DNA of 45,525 nucleotides from JBGSUZ01 sp043770095 (GCA_043770095.1 JAYVIR010000047.1:1-45525); one strand, 5' to 3'. Numbered from the stretch's first letter, positions 1-9,868 are shown. Program-made: numbers and translations. Notes: generated by a model from the letters alone, not told the origin.

Positions 1-2
1 AT

Positions 3-2558
3 ATCGGAAATAAAGATTCATTGCCTATTCTAGTGGAAACTTTAATCGATGCTCACCGGTGGTATCGTGATAAAGTAAATATGTTGATCTGCTCTTTTGA
101 TGAGGATTTTCATGACTATTTGCCCGAGATTATGAGGCGCCAAGATCAAGAAATACGTGAGTTGATAGTATGTTTCGCGGGCATCTATGTTTCAAAGCAA
201 TTAAAAGATTATTTGGTTGATCTATTAAATACAATGGATAACCAGTTAGTGCGGATCGGCTCAAGCGCTGTTCAACAGCGACGTTGTTGCTATACCTGTA
301 TACATGGTAAGTGTACAATGCCAAGTGGAGACCGTATTTGTAAATTTAAAGGCGTTGTTTCTGCTGATTATGTTTGTAGAAGACAAAGAAACTATCCGTC
401 AAGTTTTAACCAATATGATAATTATTTAAGATTGACATATCAAGCGACAGAAATTATATCTGATTTTTACTATGAAGAACTTGATCATATACAGTATTTC
501 AGTGGTGATATGACGGTTAAGAACATCGCAGTAAGATCGCTTGGAAAATATAATTCAGTGAATCAATTTAATCGATTAATAGGCCATTTGCAGGATAGAG
601 GTGTCGCGGAATCTGCAATAAAGGGCATTATAATCGCATTAGAAAGAAATCCTGGACTTATTAAAGAATTAGTGGAAGCTTATTTTGATGAGTCCAATAA
701 TGAGATTAGAAGCTCACTGTCTGAGTGTCTCTCTTATAAAGTTGAATACTTGATTATGAAGACCACCAGTGATATGAGAGAAAAGTGTCTCATTATTTTA
801 AAAGATATTTTACGACAAGGTAAAATTAGTTCATTCATTTGGTTTATTAACAATAATGCTGACCCTAAAATAGAGGATGACCTTGTCAAAATTATTAAAG
901 AGGTTTGTTTAGAACTACCGGATATTGAATTGAGTTTCGGTAAGCAGTTAAATGAACGGCTGCTTGAAAAAACAAATATTGCACCATTTGAAGAAAAAAC
1001 AAATTTGAGAAAAGAAAAGAATGATCCTGAATTTAGATTAAGGATATTTATGCTGATTACTGCGGTTGTTTTATTTTTCCCAACAATTTTTGTAGTTCGC
1101 CACTGGGATACAATTATGATTTATGATTGGCATCAAAAACTTAGAACTTACATCGTTGATTTCAATTATTACCTTGTCTTTTATTCATTGGCAATAAACT
1201 TTGTTTATGTCGTGTTACTTTTGATATCAATTTTCGCAGCTAGACGACAAAGACGACTTTGGCGATTAAAGACACCAACGCTATTGTTTAAAAAAATGAT
1301 GCTGCCATCGGTTTCAATATTAGCGCCTGCATATAATGAAGAGAAAACAATTATAGAAAGCGTCAATTCACTTTTGAATGTAAAATACCCAGATTATGAA
1401 TTGATTGTTGTGAATGACGCTTCAAAAGACTCAACTTTAAGGGTTCTTATTGATTATTTTGACTTAGAACGCGCGGAAGTTGACTATCCGAAGCGACTTA
1501 AAACGATGCCCATACACGGTGTTTATATCAACCCTTCAATACCAAAGTTAATTGTAATAGATAAAGAGAATGGCGGAAAAGCGGATGCATTAAATGCGGG
1601 CATTAACTTTTCGTCACGAGAATATTTTTGCGGAATTGATGCAGATTCTTTGCTTGAAGATGATGCACTCTTAAAATTAGCGTCATTGACTCTGGATGCG
1701 GGTGTTGAAACGCCAGCAATGGGCGGTAATATTTTACCTATAAATGGCTGTAAAGTTGAACATGGGCAAATTGTTCAGTATGAAATACCTAAAAAACATA
1801 TTGCACGACTTCAAACTGTTGAATATGTTCGTTCATTCATGACAGGGCGCTTAGGATGGGCATCTGTTAACAGCTTACTCATCATCTCAGGCGCGTTTGG
1901 GTTATTCAGAAAAGAACGTATTATTGCAATTGGTGGCTATCTAACGAGCAACGAACAATATGGAAAAGATACGGTTGGCGAAGACATGGAAATGGTCGTG
2001 AGAACAAGAAAGATGATGCATGATAAACATTTGGATTACCGAATTGGTTTTGCATTTGATGCCAATTGCTGGACGCAAGTTCCAGAAGATAGCAAAAGTC
2101 TGAAAAGACAAAGACAAAGATGGAGCAGAGGGTTAGCGGATACACTTTCCTTCCATCGCAAACTCATATTTAATCCTAGCTATGGGCGTTTAGGTATTCT
2201 TGCTATGCCATATTTCTTTATTTTTGAACTCATAGGTCCTTTAATAGAACTACAAGGTTACTTGATGGTTATATTAGCTGTCCTATTTGGCTATATTAAT
2301 GCTGAAATGGCGCTTACCTTATTTGTAACCACAATATGTTTAGGTGTGTTTGTATCTATGTCTTCTTTCATTATTCTTGAACATAGCAGTATGAGATTTA
2401 AAGGACGAGATATTCTGACATTACTGATATATGCTCTCATTGAGAACTTTGGAGTGCGACAAATTACAACCATATGGCGCGCAACTGCAATTTTCCGTTT
2501 GATCACGCATCAGGAAGGTTGGGGTGAACTCAAACGGCAGAAATTTGATAAACACTAA
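3..2558 (+). CDS. Processive family-2 glycosyltransferase with HEAT-like N-terminal region (5' partial)
   Basis: This is a membrane polysaccharide synthase that should polymerise a beta-linked glycan from a nucleotide sugar at the cytoplasmic face. The frame is open to the window edge, so the true start lies upstream; the TTG at 21 is only the first visible start-like codon. Numbering from that codon, residues 150-300 are alpha-helical and HEAT-like, preceded by six cysteines (C89, C90, C93, C98, C107, C119). Two membrane segments (about 341-358 and 383-407) precede the GT-A domain, with PAYNEE near 437, the DxD D540/D542, the catalytic-base motif GED at 653-655, and QRQRW at 697-701 (the QxxRW of processive synthases). 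Four or so membrane segments follow (about 723-826). No PilZ domain is visible. The next gene starts 30 bases downstream, in the same operon. The polymer is unknown; cellulose-, hyaluronan- or PNAG-like chains are all possible. Confidence 0.88.
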   Translation: MGNKDSLPILVETLIDAHRWYRDKVNMLICSFDEDFHDYLPEIMRRQDQEIRELIVCFAGIYVSKQLKDYLVDLLNTMDNQLVRIGSSAVQQRRCCYTCIHGKCTMPSGDRICKFKGVVSADYVCRRQRNYPSSFNQYDNYLRLTYQATEIISDFYYEELDHIQYFSGDMTVKNIAVRSLGKYNSVNQFNRLIGHLQDRGVAESAIKGIIIALERNPGLIKELVEAYFDESNNEIRSSLSECLSYKVEYLIMKTTSDMREKCLIILKDILRQGKISSFIWFINNNADPKIEDDLVKIIKEVCLELPDIELSFGKQLNERLLEKTNIAPFEEKTNLRKEKNDPEFRLRIFMLITAVVLFFPTIFVVRHWDTIMIYDWHQKLRTYIVDFNYYLVFYSLAINFVYVVLLLISIFAARRQRRLWRLKTPTLLFKKMMLPSVSILAPAYNEEKTIIESVNSLLNVKYPDYELIVVNDASKDSTLRVLIDYFDLERAEVDYPKRLKTMPIHGVYINPSIPKLIVIDKENGGKADALNAGINFSSREYFCGIDADSLLEDDALLKLASLTLDAGVETPAMGGNILPINGCKVEHGQIVQYEIPKKHIARLQTVEYVRSFMTGRLGWASVNSLLIISGAFGLFRKERIIAIGGYLTSNEQYGKDTVGEDMEMVVRTRKMMHDKHLDYRIGFAFDANCWTQVPEDSKSLKRQRQRWSRGLADTLSFHRKLIFNPSYGRLGILAMPYFFIFELIGPLIELQGYLMVILAVLFGYINAEMALTLFVTTICLGVFVSMSSFIILEHSSMRFKGRDILTLLIYALIENFGVRQITTIWRATAIFRLITHQEGWGELKRQKFDKH

Positions 2559-2588
2559 AATAATTCTATATAAAGGAAGGGTGATAGC

Positions 2589-5500
2589 ATGTCTCGGAAA
2601 ATCAATATTTTCTTACTTACGATGGGGTTAATTATATTTACTCTGATCACTGGTATTTCTGTCTTGCTTCCTATGATTTATTGGTCAAAACTTCCAGAAG
2701 TGCCCTTGAATATCTGGATAGTTGATAAGACTGTTCCTGTGCCGGATTATAGAGAACATAAAGGACTTATGTGGGCGCTCAACCATTATAAAATAGTGAG
2801 TGATAAAACTGATAAAAGTTTTAGATATGATAAAGATTATTTTGGGTTCTTTCCAGTTTCTAAAGGTGTTTATGATATTAAGAAGATGCCAACAGACAAA
2901 GAAGTACCAGATTTGATCTATTTAACAGATACTTATGGGGTCTATACAGATGATTATATGATTCCTAATGTCAAAGGAACACGATCGCAAAAAATTTATG
3001 GTGGACTTCAAACGGATGAATTAGATATCATAAAACAAAATTTAGGAAATCATAACACCTTAATTGGAGAATTTAACGTGGCATCTTCACCAACTAACGC
3101 TGAAAACCGTAAAGAATTAGAAACGCTATTAGGCGTAAATTGGACGGGGTGGAAAGGTCGTTATTTTAGAGATATGAGATCCAATGTTGAAATACCCGTT
3201 TGGATGGTTGAAAACTATGAGAAACAGTATAAAACAAAATGGTCGTTTAAAGGTCCTGGTTTTGCATTGATTTCGGATGATGATCAAATTGTGGTCTTAG
3301 AAAAAGGCAAAGACGTTGGTGATAAAGATCTTTGGTTTACCATGACTGAGGAAGCGGAAAAGACTTTTGGTGTAAAGGGGGACATTTCTTATTATTACTG
3401 GTTTGAATTCATAAAGCCAACCTATGGTACTAAAGTCTTAGCCAATTACACTTTAGATGTTACCGATGCGGGTAATAAGAAACTTAAGGAGATTGGTCTG
3501 ACTAATCAGTTTCCAGCAATCATGCATTTTGATAATGCCCAGTATCAAGCGTACTATTTTGCTGGTGACTATGCAGATATGCAAAAAATAGGAAATACTT
3601 GGAATTATTACGGTCTTGATGCAATTCGTAAAATGACTGTGGCAGATAATAAAGGTGATACCGACTATTTCTTTTGGAAGAGTTATGTGCCAATGATAAA
3701 AAAAATAATTGAAGACATTAAGATAACTCATAGCGAAAAACTTTTAAACATCGCAAATCAACCTGCGGTGAAAGCTGTTGATTTAGTTTCTAGAACTCAA
3801 GGCAAAAAAATACAAGTATTTGAAAATGGGCAGTGGAAGGATTTTTATATAAAAGGCATTAATTTAGGTGTTGCTGAACCGGGCAAATGGTTCACTGAGT
3901 TTCCGCGTAGTGAAAAAACTTACCGAGGCTGGCTTGATAAAATAGGGGAGATGAATGCCAACACCATAAGGCTCTATACTTTATTGCCACCTGAATTTTA
4001 TAGAACGTTAGAAGCTTATAATAAGGAACATGAATCTAATCCGATTCGATTGCTACAAGAAATTTGGCCTGAAGAAAATCCACCAGATTTAAACTACTTG
4101 TCAAGCGAATATGATAATGCGTATAAACTTGAAATTGAACGTGGCGTTGATGCAATACATGGTCAAGGTAATATACCATCAAGAAAGGGTAGAGCTAGTG
4201 GTGTTTATACAGCCGATGTTTCCAAGTATATATTGGGATATTTGGTCGGACGCGAATTGGAGCCTGAAGAAGTGCTTCAAACAAATTCAATCAATATCGG
4301 CTATAAATATAGCGGCAGTTATTTAAAATCAGGTTCGAATGCAAATCCAACCGAATCTTGGTTGGCGATGAATTGTGATTATGTCTTATCCTATGAAGAA
4401 AAAATGTATGGAAGCCAGCATCCAGTAGCTATTGTAAGCTGGCCAACACTTGATCCCATGAGTCATGATTCTGAATGGAATAAAGAAAATGATAAAATGA
4501 AAGAATATAATGATAAAGCGACTATAAACATTAATAATATCGATTTAGGAACATCTATAAAGGCTGGTTTTTTTGGAGCGTACCACATTTATCCTAATTA
4601 CCCAGATTTCATGAACAACGAAATTAAATATGAAACCTATCAGGATTCACAGGGACGACTTATGTATGGTGGGTATTTAAAGGAATTTATGAGTCAGCAT
4701 CAAAAATATCCTGCCTTAGTAGCTGAATTTGGTTTAGCAACTGGTATGGGATCGGCACATGCGAACCCTGATGGTCTAAATCACGGTGGCATGACTGAGG
4801 AAGAACAAGGAAAGGGTATTGTCCGAATGATGAGCACCATCAAAAATGAAGGCTATGCGGGAGGTCTAATTTTTGAATGGATGGATGAGTGGGCAAAAAA
4901 AACATGGACAACCGAACCCTATATGATTCCGTACGAACGTCATCTTTATTGGCACAATTCAATTGATCCTGAGCAAAATTATGGGGTGTTAGCATACGAG
5001 TTGCCGAAACCTAAAATATCTGATTACAATGCGACTGGAATGGGTATTATTACTTCACTAGATGTTAGTCACAATGCAGATTTCTTTTATATTGACTTAA
5101 AAATAAAAAAGTCAGTAGATTTCAATAAAGAGAAATTGTTGATTGCTCTGGACACTTATGGTCGTCAGAAAGGTGTATTTAAAGCGAATATTGACGAGAG
5201 TACGAAGTTGCCGACTGGTGCCGAGTTTCTAATTGAGTTTAGCGGAGCTCAAACTGCTCGATTACTTGTAGCAAAAAATTATAATCCAACAACTAGTAGT
5301 TATGCATCTATTATAGACAATACTGGGGTCTATGAGCCAATGCTGACTCTCATTAACAAAGAACGAATTCGAAAAGATGGTAGCAAAATAGTTGCATCTT
5401 ATGAAGATAGCAGCCGTTTAAATTTTGGCAACTTCGAACAAAATAATTTTAATCATTGGTACACTGACGTCGATGGTATTCATATAAGACTTCCTTGGGG

Positions 5501-5768
5501 AAGATTAGGCTTTAGTGATCCATCAAGTATGATGGTAATTAATGATGAAAATAAACTGACTGCTCCGATTAGAGATCAACTTAGAACGTCTAAGTCTGAG
5601 GGCATAATAACATATGCTTTAGTTACAGATCGATTTACAAACAAGCAGAAAGATTATTTATATCCGCAAAAACCATATATTTGGAATACTTGGGGAATAC
5701 CTGAGTATACAGAGCGGCTCAAAAAAAGTTATAAAATTATTCAATCGTATTTTTCGCATTTAAATTAA
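2589..5768 (+). CDS. Membrane-anchored TIM-barrel glycoside hydrolase-like protein of the polysaccharide operon
   Basis: This 1059-residue protein has one N-terminal membrane anchor (about residues 7-31) and an extracytoplasmic body. Residues 45-400 look like a GATase1-like alpha/beta domain. From about 410 a domain opens with KGINLGV and continues as a glycosidase TIM barrel (clans GH2/GH5 by style). Candidate acids are E556 in LVGRELEP, at the place of the usual GNE acid/base, and E713 in VAEFGL, at the place of the nucleophile. A beta-rich C-terminal region follows from about 800. The ATG at 2589 has a GGAAGGGTG site upstream. It sits between the synthase and the deacetylase with gaps of 30 and 21 bases, so it probably trims, transfers or guides the nascent chain. 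It could also be a catalytically altered binding protein, since the acid/base region is not canonical. Exact GH family not assigned. Confidence 0.75.
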   Translation: MSRKINIFLLTMGLIIFTLITGISVLLPMIYWSKLPEVPLNIWIVDKTVPVPDYREHKGLMWALNHYKIVSDKTDKSFRYDKDYFGFFPVSKGVYDIKKMPTDKEVPDLIYLTDTYGVYTDDYMIPNVKGTRSQKIYGGLQTDELDIIKQNLGNHNTLIGEFNVASSPTNAENRKELETLLGVNWTGWKGRYFRDMRSNVEIPVWMVENYEKQYKTKWSFKGPGFALISDDDQIVVLEKGKDVGDKDLWFTMTEEAEKTFGVKGDISYYYWFEFIKPTYGTKVLANYTLDVTDAGNKKLKEIGLTNQFPAIMHFDNAQYQAYYFAGDYADMQKIGNTWNYYGLDAIRKMTVADNKGDTDYFFWKSYVPMIKKIIEDIKITHSEKLLNIANQPAVKAVDLVSRTQGKKIQVFENGQWKDFYIKGINLGVAEPGKWFTEFPRSEKTYRGWLDKIGEMNANTIRLYTLLPPEFYRTLEAYNKEHESNPIRLLQEIWPEENPPDLNYLSSEYDNAYKLEIERGVDAIHGQGNIPSRKGRASGVYTADVSKYILGYLVGRELEPEEVLQTNSINIGYKYSGSYLKSGSNANPTESWLAMNCDYVLSYEEKMYGSQHPVAIVSWPTLDPMSHDSEWNKENDKMKEYNDKATININNIDLGTSIKAGFFGAYHIYPNYPDFMNNEIKYETYQDSQGRLMYGGYLKEFMSQHQKYPALVAEFGLATGMGSAHANPDGLNHGGMTEEEQGKGIVRMMSTIKNEGYAGGLIFEWMDEWAKKTWTTEPYMIPYERHLYWHNSIDPEQNYGVLAYELPKPKISDYNATGMGIITSLDVSHNADFFYIDLKIKKSVDFNKEKLLIALDTYGRQKGVFKANIDESTKLPTGAEFLIEFSGAQTARLLVAKNYNPTTSSYASIIDNTGVYEPMLTLINKERIRKDGSKIVASYEDSSRLNFGNFEQNNFNHWYTDVDGIHIRLPWGRLGFSDPSSMMVINDENKLTAPIRDQLRTSKSEGIITYALVTDRFTNKQKDYLYPQKPYIWNTWGIPEYTERLKKSYKIIQSYFSHLN

Positions 5769-5789
5769 ATAGTCACAAGGAGGTAACTG

Positions 5790-8591
5790 ATGAAAAAAAG
5801 AATAATGACAATCTTTTCACTGATTTTAATAGTGAGTATTATTTTTACAGGAACTACGGCAGTGTCTGCAACTGAGATAATGCCCACACCTGTAAATAAT
5901 CAAGAGGCTGTACCAGTAACTTCTGGTTCAGCAATCACACCAATTATTACTGAAGTTCAATCACCTGTCATGGTTACAAGTGGATCGGCAATTCTACCTG
6001 TACAACCTGTGATACCAATCCCAGAATTGGTTGTCGATTTAACGGGTATGGCAGAACTTGCTACAGGAAAAACGGTAACATCAAGTAGTGAGATTCGCTC
6101 AAGTGATTTTATAACCGATGGCATCTCTACAGATACAACAAAGTATGCTTCCATTGAATCGGGGCCACAGTGGATGCAGGTAGATCTTGGACAAATTTCA
6201 AAAGTAGGTGCTATTAAATTATGGCACTATTATGGAGATTCAAGGATCTATAATAATGTTGTCGTTCAACTTTCAACGGATGTAACATTTAAATCGAATG
6301 TAGTCACTGTATTTAACAATGATATATTAAATGTATTAGGTCAAGGAAATGGAAATGATGCCAAATACATCGAATCTGAAATTGGTAAAATAATTGCTTT
6401 TGATAAGACTCAGGCTAGGTATGTAAGATTTTGGAGCGATGGTAGTAGCTCAAACGCTTGGAGTCACTATGTCGAAGTTCAGGTTTATGGAGACGCAGTG
6501 CAAACGCCAATAGTGCCTGAAACGGTCAATATCGCTCTTGGAAAAGAGGTTATAACATCTTCGGAAATTTTAAACAAAGCCTATATTACAGATGGAGCAG
6601 TCAGTCAAGATCAAATATCCTCGATGGCATCAGGTCCTCAGTGGGTGCAAATTGACCTTGGTGCCTTCTATGATATCGAACGAATCAAATTGTGGCATTA
6701 TTTTGGAGACGATAGAACTTATAACAATGTAGTTGTAGCGGTTTCGGGAGATCCAGATTTTGCTATTAGCAATAAAATTATTTTCAATAATGATAGTGAA
6801 AACTTACTGGGGCAAGGCGCTGGGACAAATTCTCGATACTCAGAAACAATTAACGGTAAAGACCTTATGTTTGAGCCTATTAAAGGTCGCTATGTGCGTT
6901 TGTGGAGTAATGGTAGTACTTCTAACGTTTACAATCATTACTCAGAGATTAAGATATTTGGAAACAAATTAAATGATGATCCATACTTAATTGAAAATAT
7001 TGCTTTAAAGAAAACCATTTCTGGAACAAGTGCAATAAAAACGCCAAAGGTTGCTGTGGATGGTCGCATTGACAACAAACTATACGCTTCTCTTGGCGGA
7101 GAAGGATTACAAAGCATTACAATCGATTTGAATCAATCATATAACCTTTATAAAATACTATTATGGCACTATTTCCAAGATGGCAGAAATTATAAAGATG
7201 TCATCGTACAAATATCTAACGATCCCAACTTTTCTGAAGGCGTGACAACTGTGTTCAATAGCGACTCTGATAATACTGCTGGACAAGGTATGGGAACAGA
7301 TGCAACCTATGTTGAATCGTCTAGAGGTAAGACTATACTATTTGCTGAAACCGCTGGTCGTTATATCAGACTTTGGAGTAATGGGAATAGCGTAAATACT
7401 TGGAATCACTATGCGGAAGTACAGGCGTTTGGAGCTCCCGTTTCTGTAGCGCCAATGAGTACAACGAATCTTGCGTTAGGGAAAGTATTTACAGCTGGAA
7501 GTATTACAAATGCAAATATCGCTGTTGATGGTGTTAGTGATACTTTAAAATATGCTAATCTTGCACCAAATATTCAATCGGTTCAATTGGATCTTGGACA
7601 ATCAACTAGCTTTAGAAAAATTAAATTGTGGCATTATTTTGATGATGCTAGAATCTATAAGGACGTGATTGTTCAAGTATCTAATGATCCAACGTTTTCA
7701 AAAGATGTAATCACTGTTTTTAATAATGACACAGATAATTCATCTCTACAAGGAATTGGAACAGATCAAGAGTATGTAGAAACATCGGGTGGTGAGGAAA
7801 TTATATTCCCACTTGTGAATGCACGCTTTGTTCGTCTATGGAGCAATGGCAGTTCCGCTAATAGTTACAATCATCTTGTAGAAGTAAAGGTCTTTAAGAA
7901 GGCCCAAACATCAGTATATATGAAAGTGCCAGTTTTGATGTATCACTCTGTTAGAGACAATCCAGATAGTATCTATCATATTTCTACTCAATTATTTGAT
8001 GAAGAGATGAAATACCTCCATGATAATGGTTTTACAACCCTTAGCATGGAGCAATATATGAGAATCATGCGTAATCAAGAGATTGGACCAGCAAAACCCG
8101 TACTGATTACATTTGATGATGGATGGGTGGATAACTATACAAACGCTCTACCAATAATGGAGAAGTACAATCAAACAGGTACGTTTTTCATTGTATCTAA
8201 TTTTATTGATCAAGAAGAGCGTATTTCAGCAGAGCAACTCGTAGATATGAGAAAAAGGGGTTTTGACCTTGGTTCTCACTCGCTAAACCATGAACGTCTT
8301 ACAGACTATAACTATAATGAACAACTGGCTTCACTTACTCAAGCAAAACAAAAACTTGAAAAAATATTAAACGAGAAGGTAAAAAGTTTTGCTTATCCTT
8401 ATGGCGCGCTTAATACGGATACCATTAATATTTTAGATTTATTGGGTTTCAAAATGTCATTCTCATCGTATGAAGGCTATTCAAGCAAAACGGATAATGC
8501 CTTTACGGTAAGACGACTGTTCTTAAATGGAGAATTTAGCATCAATGATTTTATGGAGTTGGTTAACACAAATAGTGGTCAATTAGAGTAA
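5790..8591 (+). CDS. Secreted polysaccharide deacetylase (NodB domain) with four discoidin-like modules
   Basis: This is a secreted carbohydrate esterase, 933 residues. A signal peptide covers about residues 1-29, followed by a short linker in which VTSGSAI occurs twice. Four F5/8 type C (discoidin)-like modules follow, each about 145 residues, and a C-terminal NodB homology domain begins near residue 712 (VPVLMYHSV). The metal-binding set is present: D776/D777 in TFDDGW and H830/H834 in HSLNH, then AYPYG. This matches the CE4 family, whose PgaB/IcaB members remove acetyl groups from beta-1,6-GlcNAc polymers; which substrate is used here is inference. The modules should bind glycan in the wall or matrix. 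RBS AAGGAGG precedes the ATG; the previous gene ends 21 bases upstream. Deacetylation implies that the operon's polymer, or the peptidoglycan it crosses, carries N- or O-acetyl groups. Confidence 0.87.
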   Translation: MKKRIMTIFSLILIVSIIFTGTTAVSATEIMPTPVNNQEAVPVTSGSAITPIITEVQSPVMVTSGSAILPVQPVIPIPELVVDLTGMAELATGKTVTSSSEIRSSDFITDGISTDTTKYASIESGPQWMQVDLGQISKVGAIKLWHYYGDSRIYNNVVVQLSTDVTFKSNVVTVFNNDILNVLGQGNGNDAKYIESEIGKIIAFDKTQARYVRFWSDGSSSNAWSHYVEVQVYGDAVQTPIVPETVNIALGKEVITSSEILNKAYITDGAVSQDQISSMASGPQWVQIDLGAFYDIERIKLWHYFGDDRTYNNVVVAVSGDPDFAISNKIIFNNDSENLLGQGAGTNSRYSETINGKDLMFEPIKGRYVRLWSNGSTSNVYNHYSEIKIFGNKLNDDPYLIENIALKKTISGTSAIKTPKVAVDGRIDNKLYASLGGEGLQSITIDLNQSYNLYKILLWHYFQDGRNYKDVIVQISNDPNFSEGVTTVFNSDSDNTAGQGMGTDATYVESSRGKTILFAETAGRYIRLWSNGNSVNTWNHYAEVQAFGAPVSVAPMSTTNLALGKVFTAGSITNANIAVDGVSDTLKYANLAPNIQSVQLDLGQSTSFRKIKLWHYFDDARIYKDVIVQVSNDPTFSKDVITVFNNDTDNSSLQGIGTDQEYVETSGGEEIIFPLVNARFVRLWSNGSSANSYNHLVEVKVFKKAQTSVYMKVPVLMYHSVRDNPDSIYHISTQLFDEEMKYLHDNGFTTLSMEQYMRIMRNQEIGPAKPVLITFDDGWVDNYTNALPIMEKYNQTGTFFIVSNFIDQEERISAEQLVDMRKRGFDLGSHSLNHERLTDYNYNEQLASLTQAKQKLEKILNEKVKSFAYPYGALNTDTINILDLLGFKMSFSSYEGYSSKTDNAFTVRRLFLNGEFSINDFMELVNTNSGQLE
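6055..7899 (+). repeat. Four tandem discoidin-like (F5/8 type C) modules inside the deacetylase gene
   Basis: The modules lie at about 6055-6492, 6526-6963, 6991-7434 and 7465-7899. All share a start like NIALGK, a central IKLWHYF-D-R-YxxVVVQ stretch, a TVFNND..N..GQG segment, a Y-ES block, and an end like RLWSNGSSxNxxNHYxEVxVFG. They are similar in protein but diverged in DNA, which points to an old duplication kept by selection rather than a recent expansion. Confidence 0.85.
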
Positions 8592-8625
8592 TTGCTATTT
8601 AAATGGTTATAAGGAGGTGGGGTTT

Positions 8626-9864
8626 GTGTCGTCAAAAAGAGCTGAAAAAAATAATAAAATGAATAAGAAATATTTTAAGTACTTTATTATTTTATTGTCT
8701 TTGTTTATAGTTCAAAGTCAATTGTTGTCCTCGTGTTCAGCCCAAGACACATCCCAGCCTCTTAACCGTTTTATTCGAGACATGCAGATTAAATATGTAG
8801 AACGCAGTTATCAAAACAACAACCTTGAATGTTTCACTGATGCTAATTTAGCAAAATTTATTACTGACTTTAAAGCATTACAGGCAGATATCTTATCAGA
8901 GGCTTCCTTTGTACAAATCGAAAAATGGATGAGTCATACTCCTAGTGCAGAGCGTAAATTGATTTATGAACGAGCGCTTAAAATTTATTCCCCAACATGG
9001 ACTGAAGTAGGTGAGGTTAGCTCTAGGGGGCAAACTTTGTCCGGTCAAATGGCTGAAAAAATGGTTGCTAAATATATTGTTGATGTTCTAACGGGTAAAA
9101 TCAAAAAAGTAACGCCAACCGTTGAAAAACCATTAACATTGATATGGCAAGATGAGTTTACTTCAATGGCAAAAGTGTCACCAGATTCGAAAAAATGGGA
9201 TTATAATTTGGGTGGAGATGGTTGGGGCAATGAAGAACTTCAGTATTACACAAATTCAATCAATAATGCATTTGTAGAAAATGGCACTCTTAACATTCGG
9301 GTGAATAAGGAACCTTGTGAAAATCGTTCATATACTTCTGCAAGATTGGTGACGGATCAATTGTTTGCTACTGCTAAAGGTCGAATAGAAGTAAAAGCTA
9401 AATTACCATATGGGCAAGGTCTATGGCCTGCCATATGGTTGTTACCACAAAATGATACTTATGGCAGCTATGAAAAAAATGGCGAAATAGATATCATGGA
9501 GTTGGTGGGAAATGATATGAATACCACTTATGGAAGTTTACATTATTATAAGGATGGGAAATTACATTCTGCTGTAAATACAAATGACGAAACTGTCTCA
9601 TTTTCGAAAGTCGATTATTCCAATGAATTTCATATATTTGCCGTTGAGTGGAATCAAAATTGGATGAGATGGTATGTTGACGGTCATCCTTATGGCAGCA
9701 TTCGAATGGAAAAATTGTTCAATAATCCTTCATTTCAGCCTTTTAAGCAACCTTTTTATATTTTATTGAATGTAGCAGTGGGTGGCACTTGGCCAGGTGC
9801 ACCAAACGAGAAAACAAAATTTCCACAGCAAATGATGATTGATTATGTAAGGGTGTATCAATAG
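8626..9864 (+). CDS. GH16 family endo-beta-glucanase lipoprotein (laminarinase-like)
   Basis: This is a secreted lipid-anchored endoglycosidase of 412 residues. I choose GTG 8626 because AAGGAGG (8611-8617) lies 8 bases before it; the in-frame GTG at 8617 overlaps that site. The N-terminus is a basic leader plus hydrophobic stretch ending in the lipobox LSSC, with C37 as the lipidated cysteine. Residues 45-160 form a helical spacer of unknown role. The GH16 fold follows, with E287-I-D289-I-M-E292 as nucleophile, helper and acid/base. The extra residue in ExDxxE is the beta-bulge form typical of beta-1,3-glucanases rather than of lichenases. It is last in the polysaccharide operon, 34 bases after the deacetylase gene, and probably cuts or remodels the exported chain. 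A beta-1,3- or mixed-linkage product is therefore possible, though galactan-active GH16 enzymes share the motif. Confidence 0.87.
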   Translation: MSSKRAEKNNKMNKKYFKYFIILLSLFIVQSQLLSSCSAQDTSQPLNRFIRDMQIKYVERSYQNNNLECFTDANLAKFITDFKALQADILSEASFVQIEKWMSHTPSAERKLIYERALKIYSPTWTEVGEVSSRGQTLSGQMAEKMVAKYIVDVLTGKIKKVTPTVEKPLTLIWQDEFTSMAKVSPDSKKWDYNLGGDGWGNEELQYYTNSINNAFVENGTLNIRVNKEPCENRSYTSARLVTDQLFATAKGRIEVKAKLPYGQGLWPAIWLLPQNDTYGSYEKNGEIDIMELVGNDMNTTYGSLHYYKDGKLHSAVNTNDETVSFSKVDYSNEFHIFAVEWNQNWMRWYVDGHPYGSIRMEKLFNNPSFQPFKQPFYILLNVAVGGTWPGAPNEKTKFPQQMMIDYVRVYQ

Positions 9865-9868
9865 CCAA

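Noticed and set aside
5895..6005. Repeated VTSGSAI in the deacetylase linker as a sortase or anchoring signal
   Set aside because: It is near the N-terminus and lacks LPxTG and a C-terminal anchor; it is more likely a flexible linker.
8617..8625. GTG 8617 as start of the GH16 gene
   Set aside because: It lies inside the AAGGAGG site; GTG 8626 is 8 bases after it and gives a normal lipoprotein signal.
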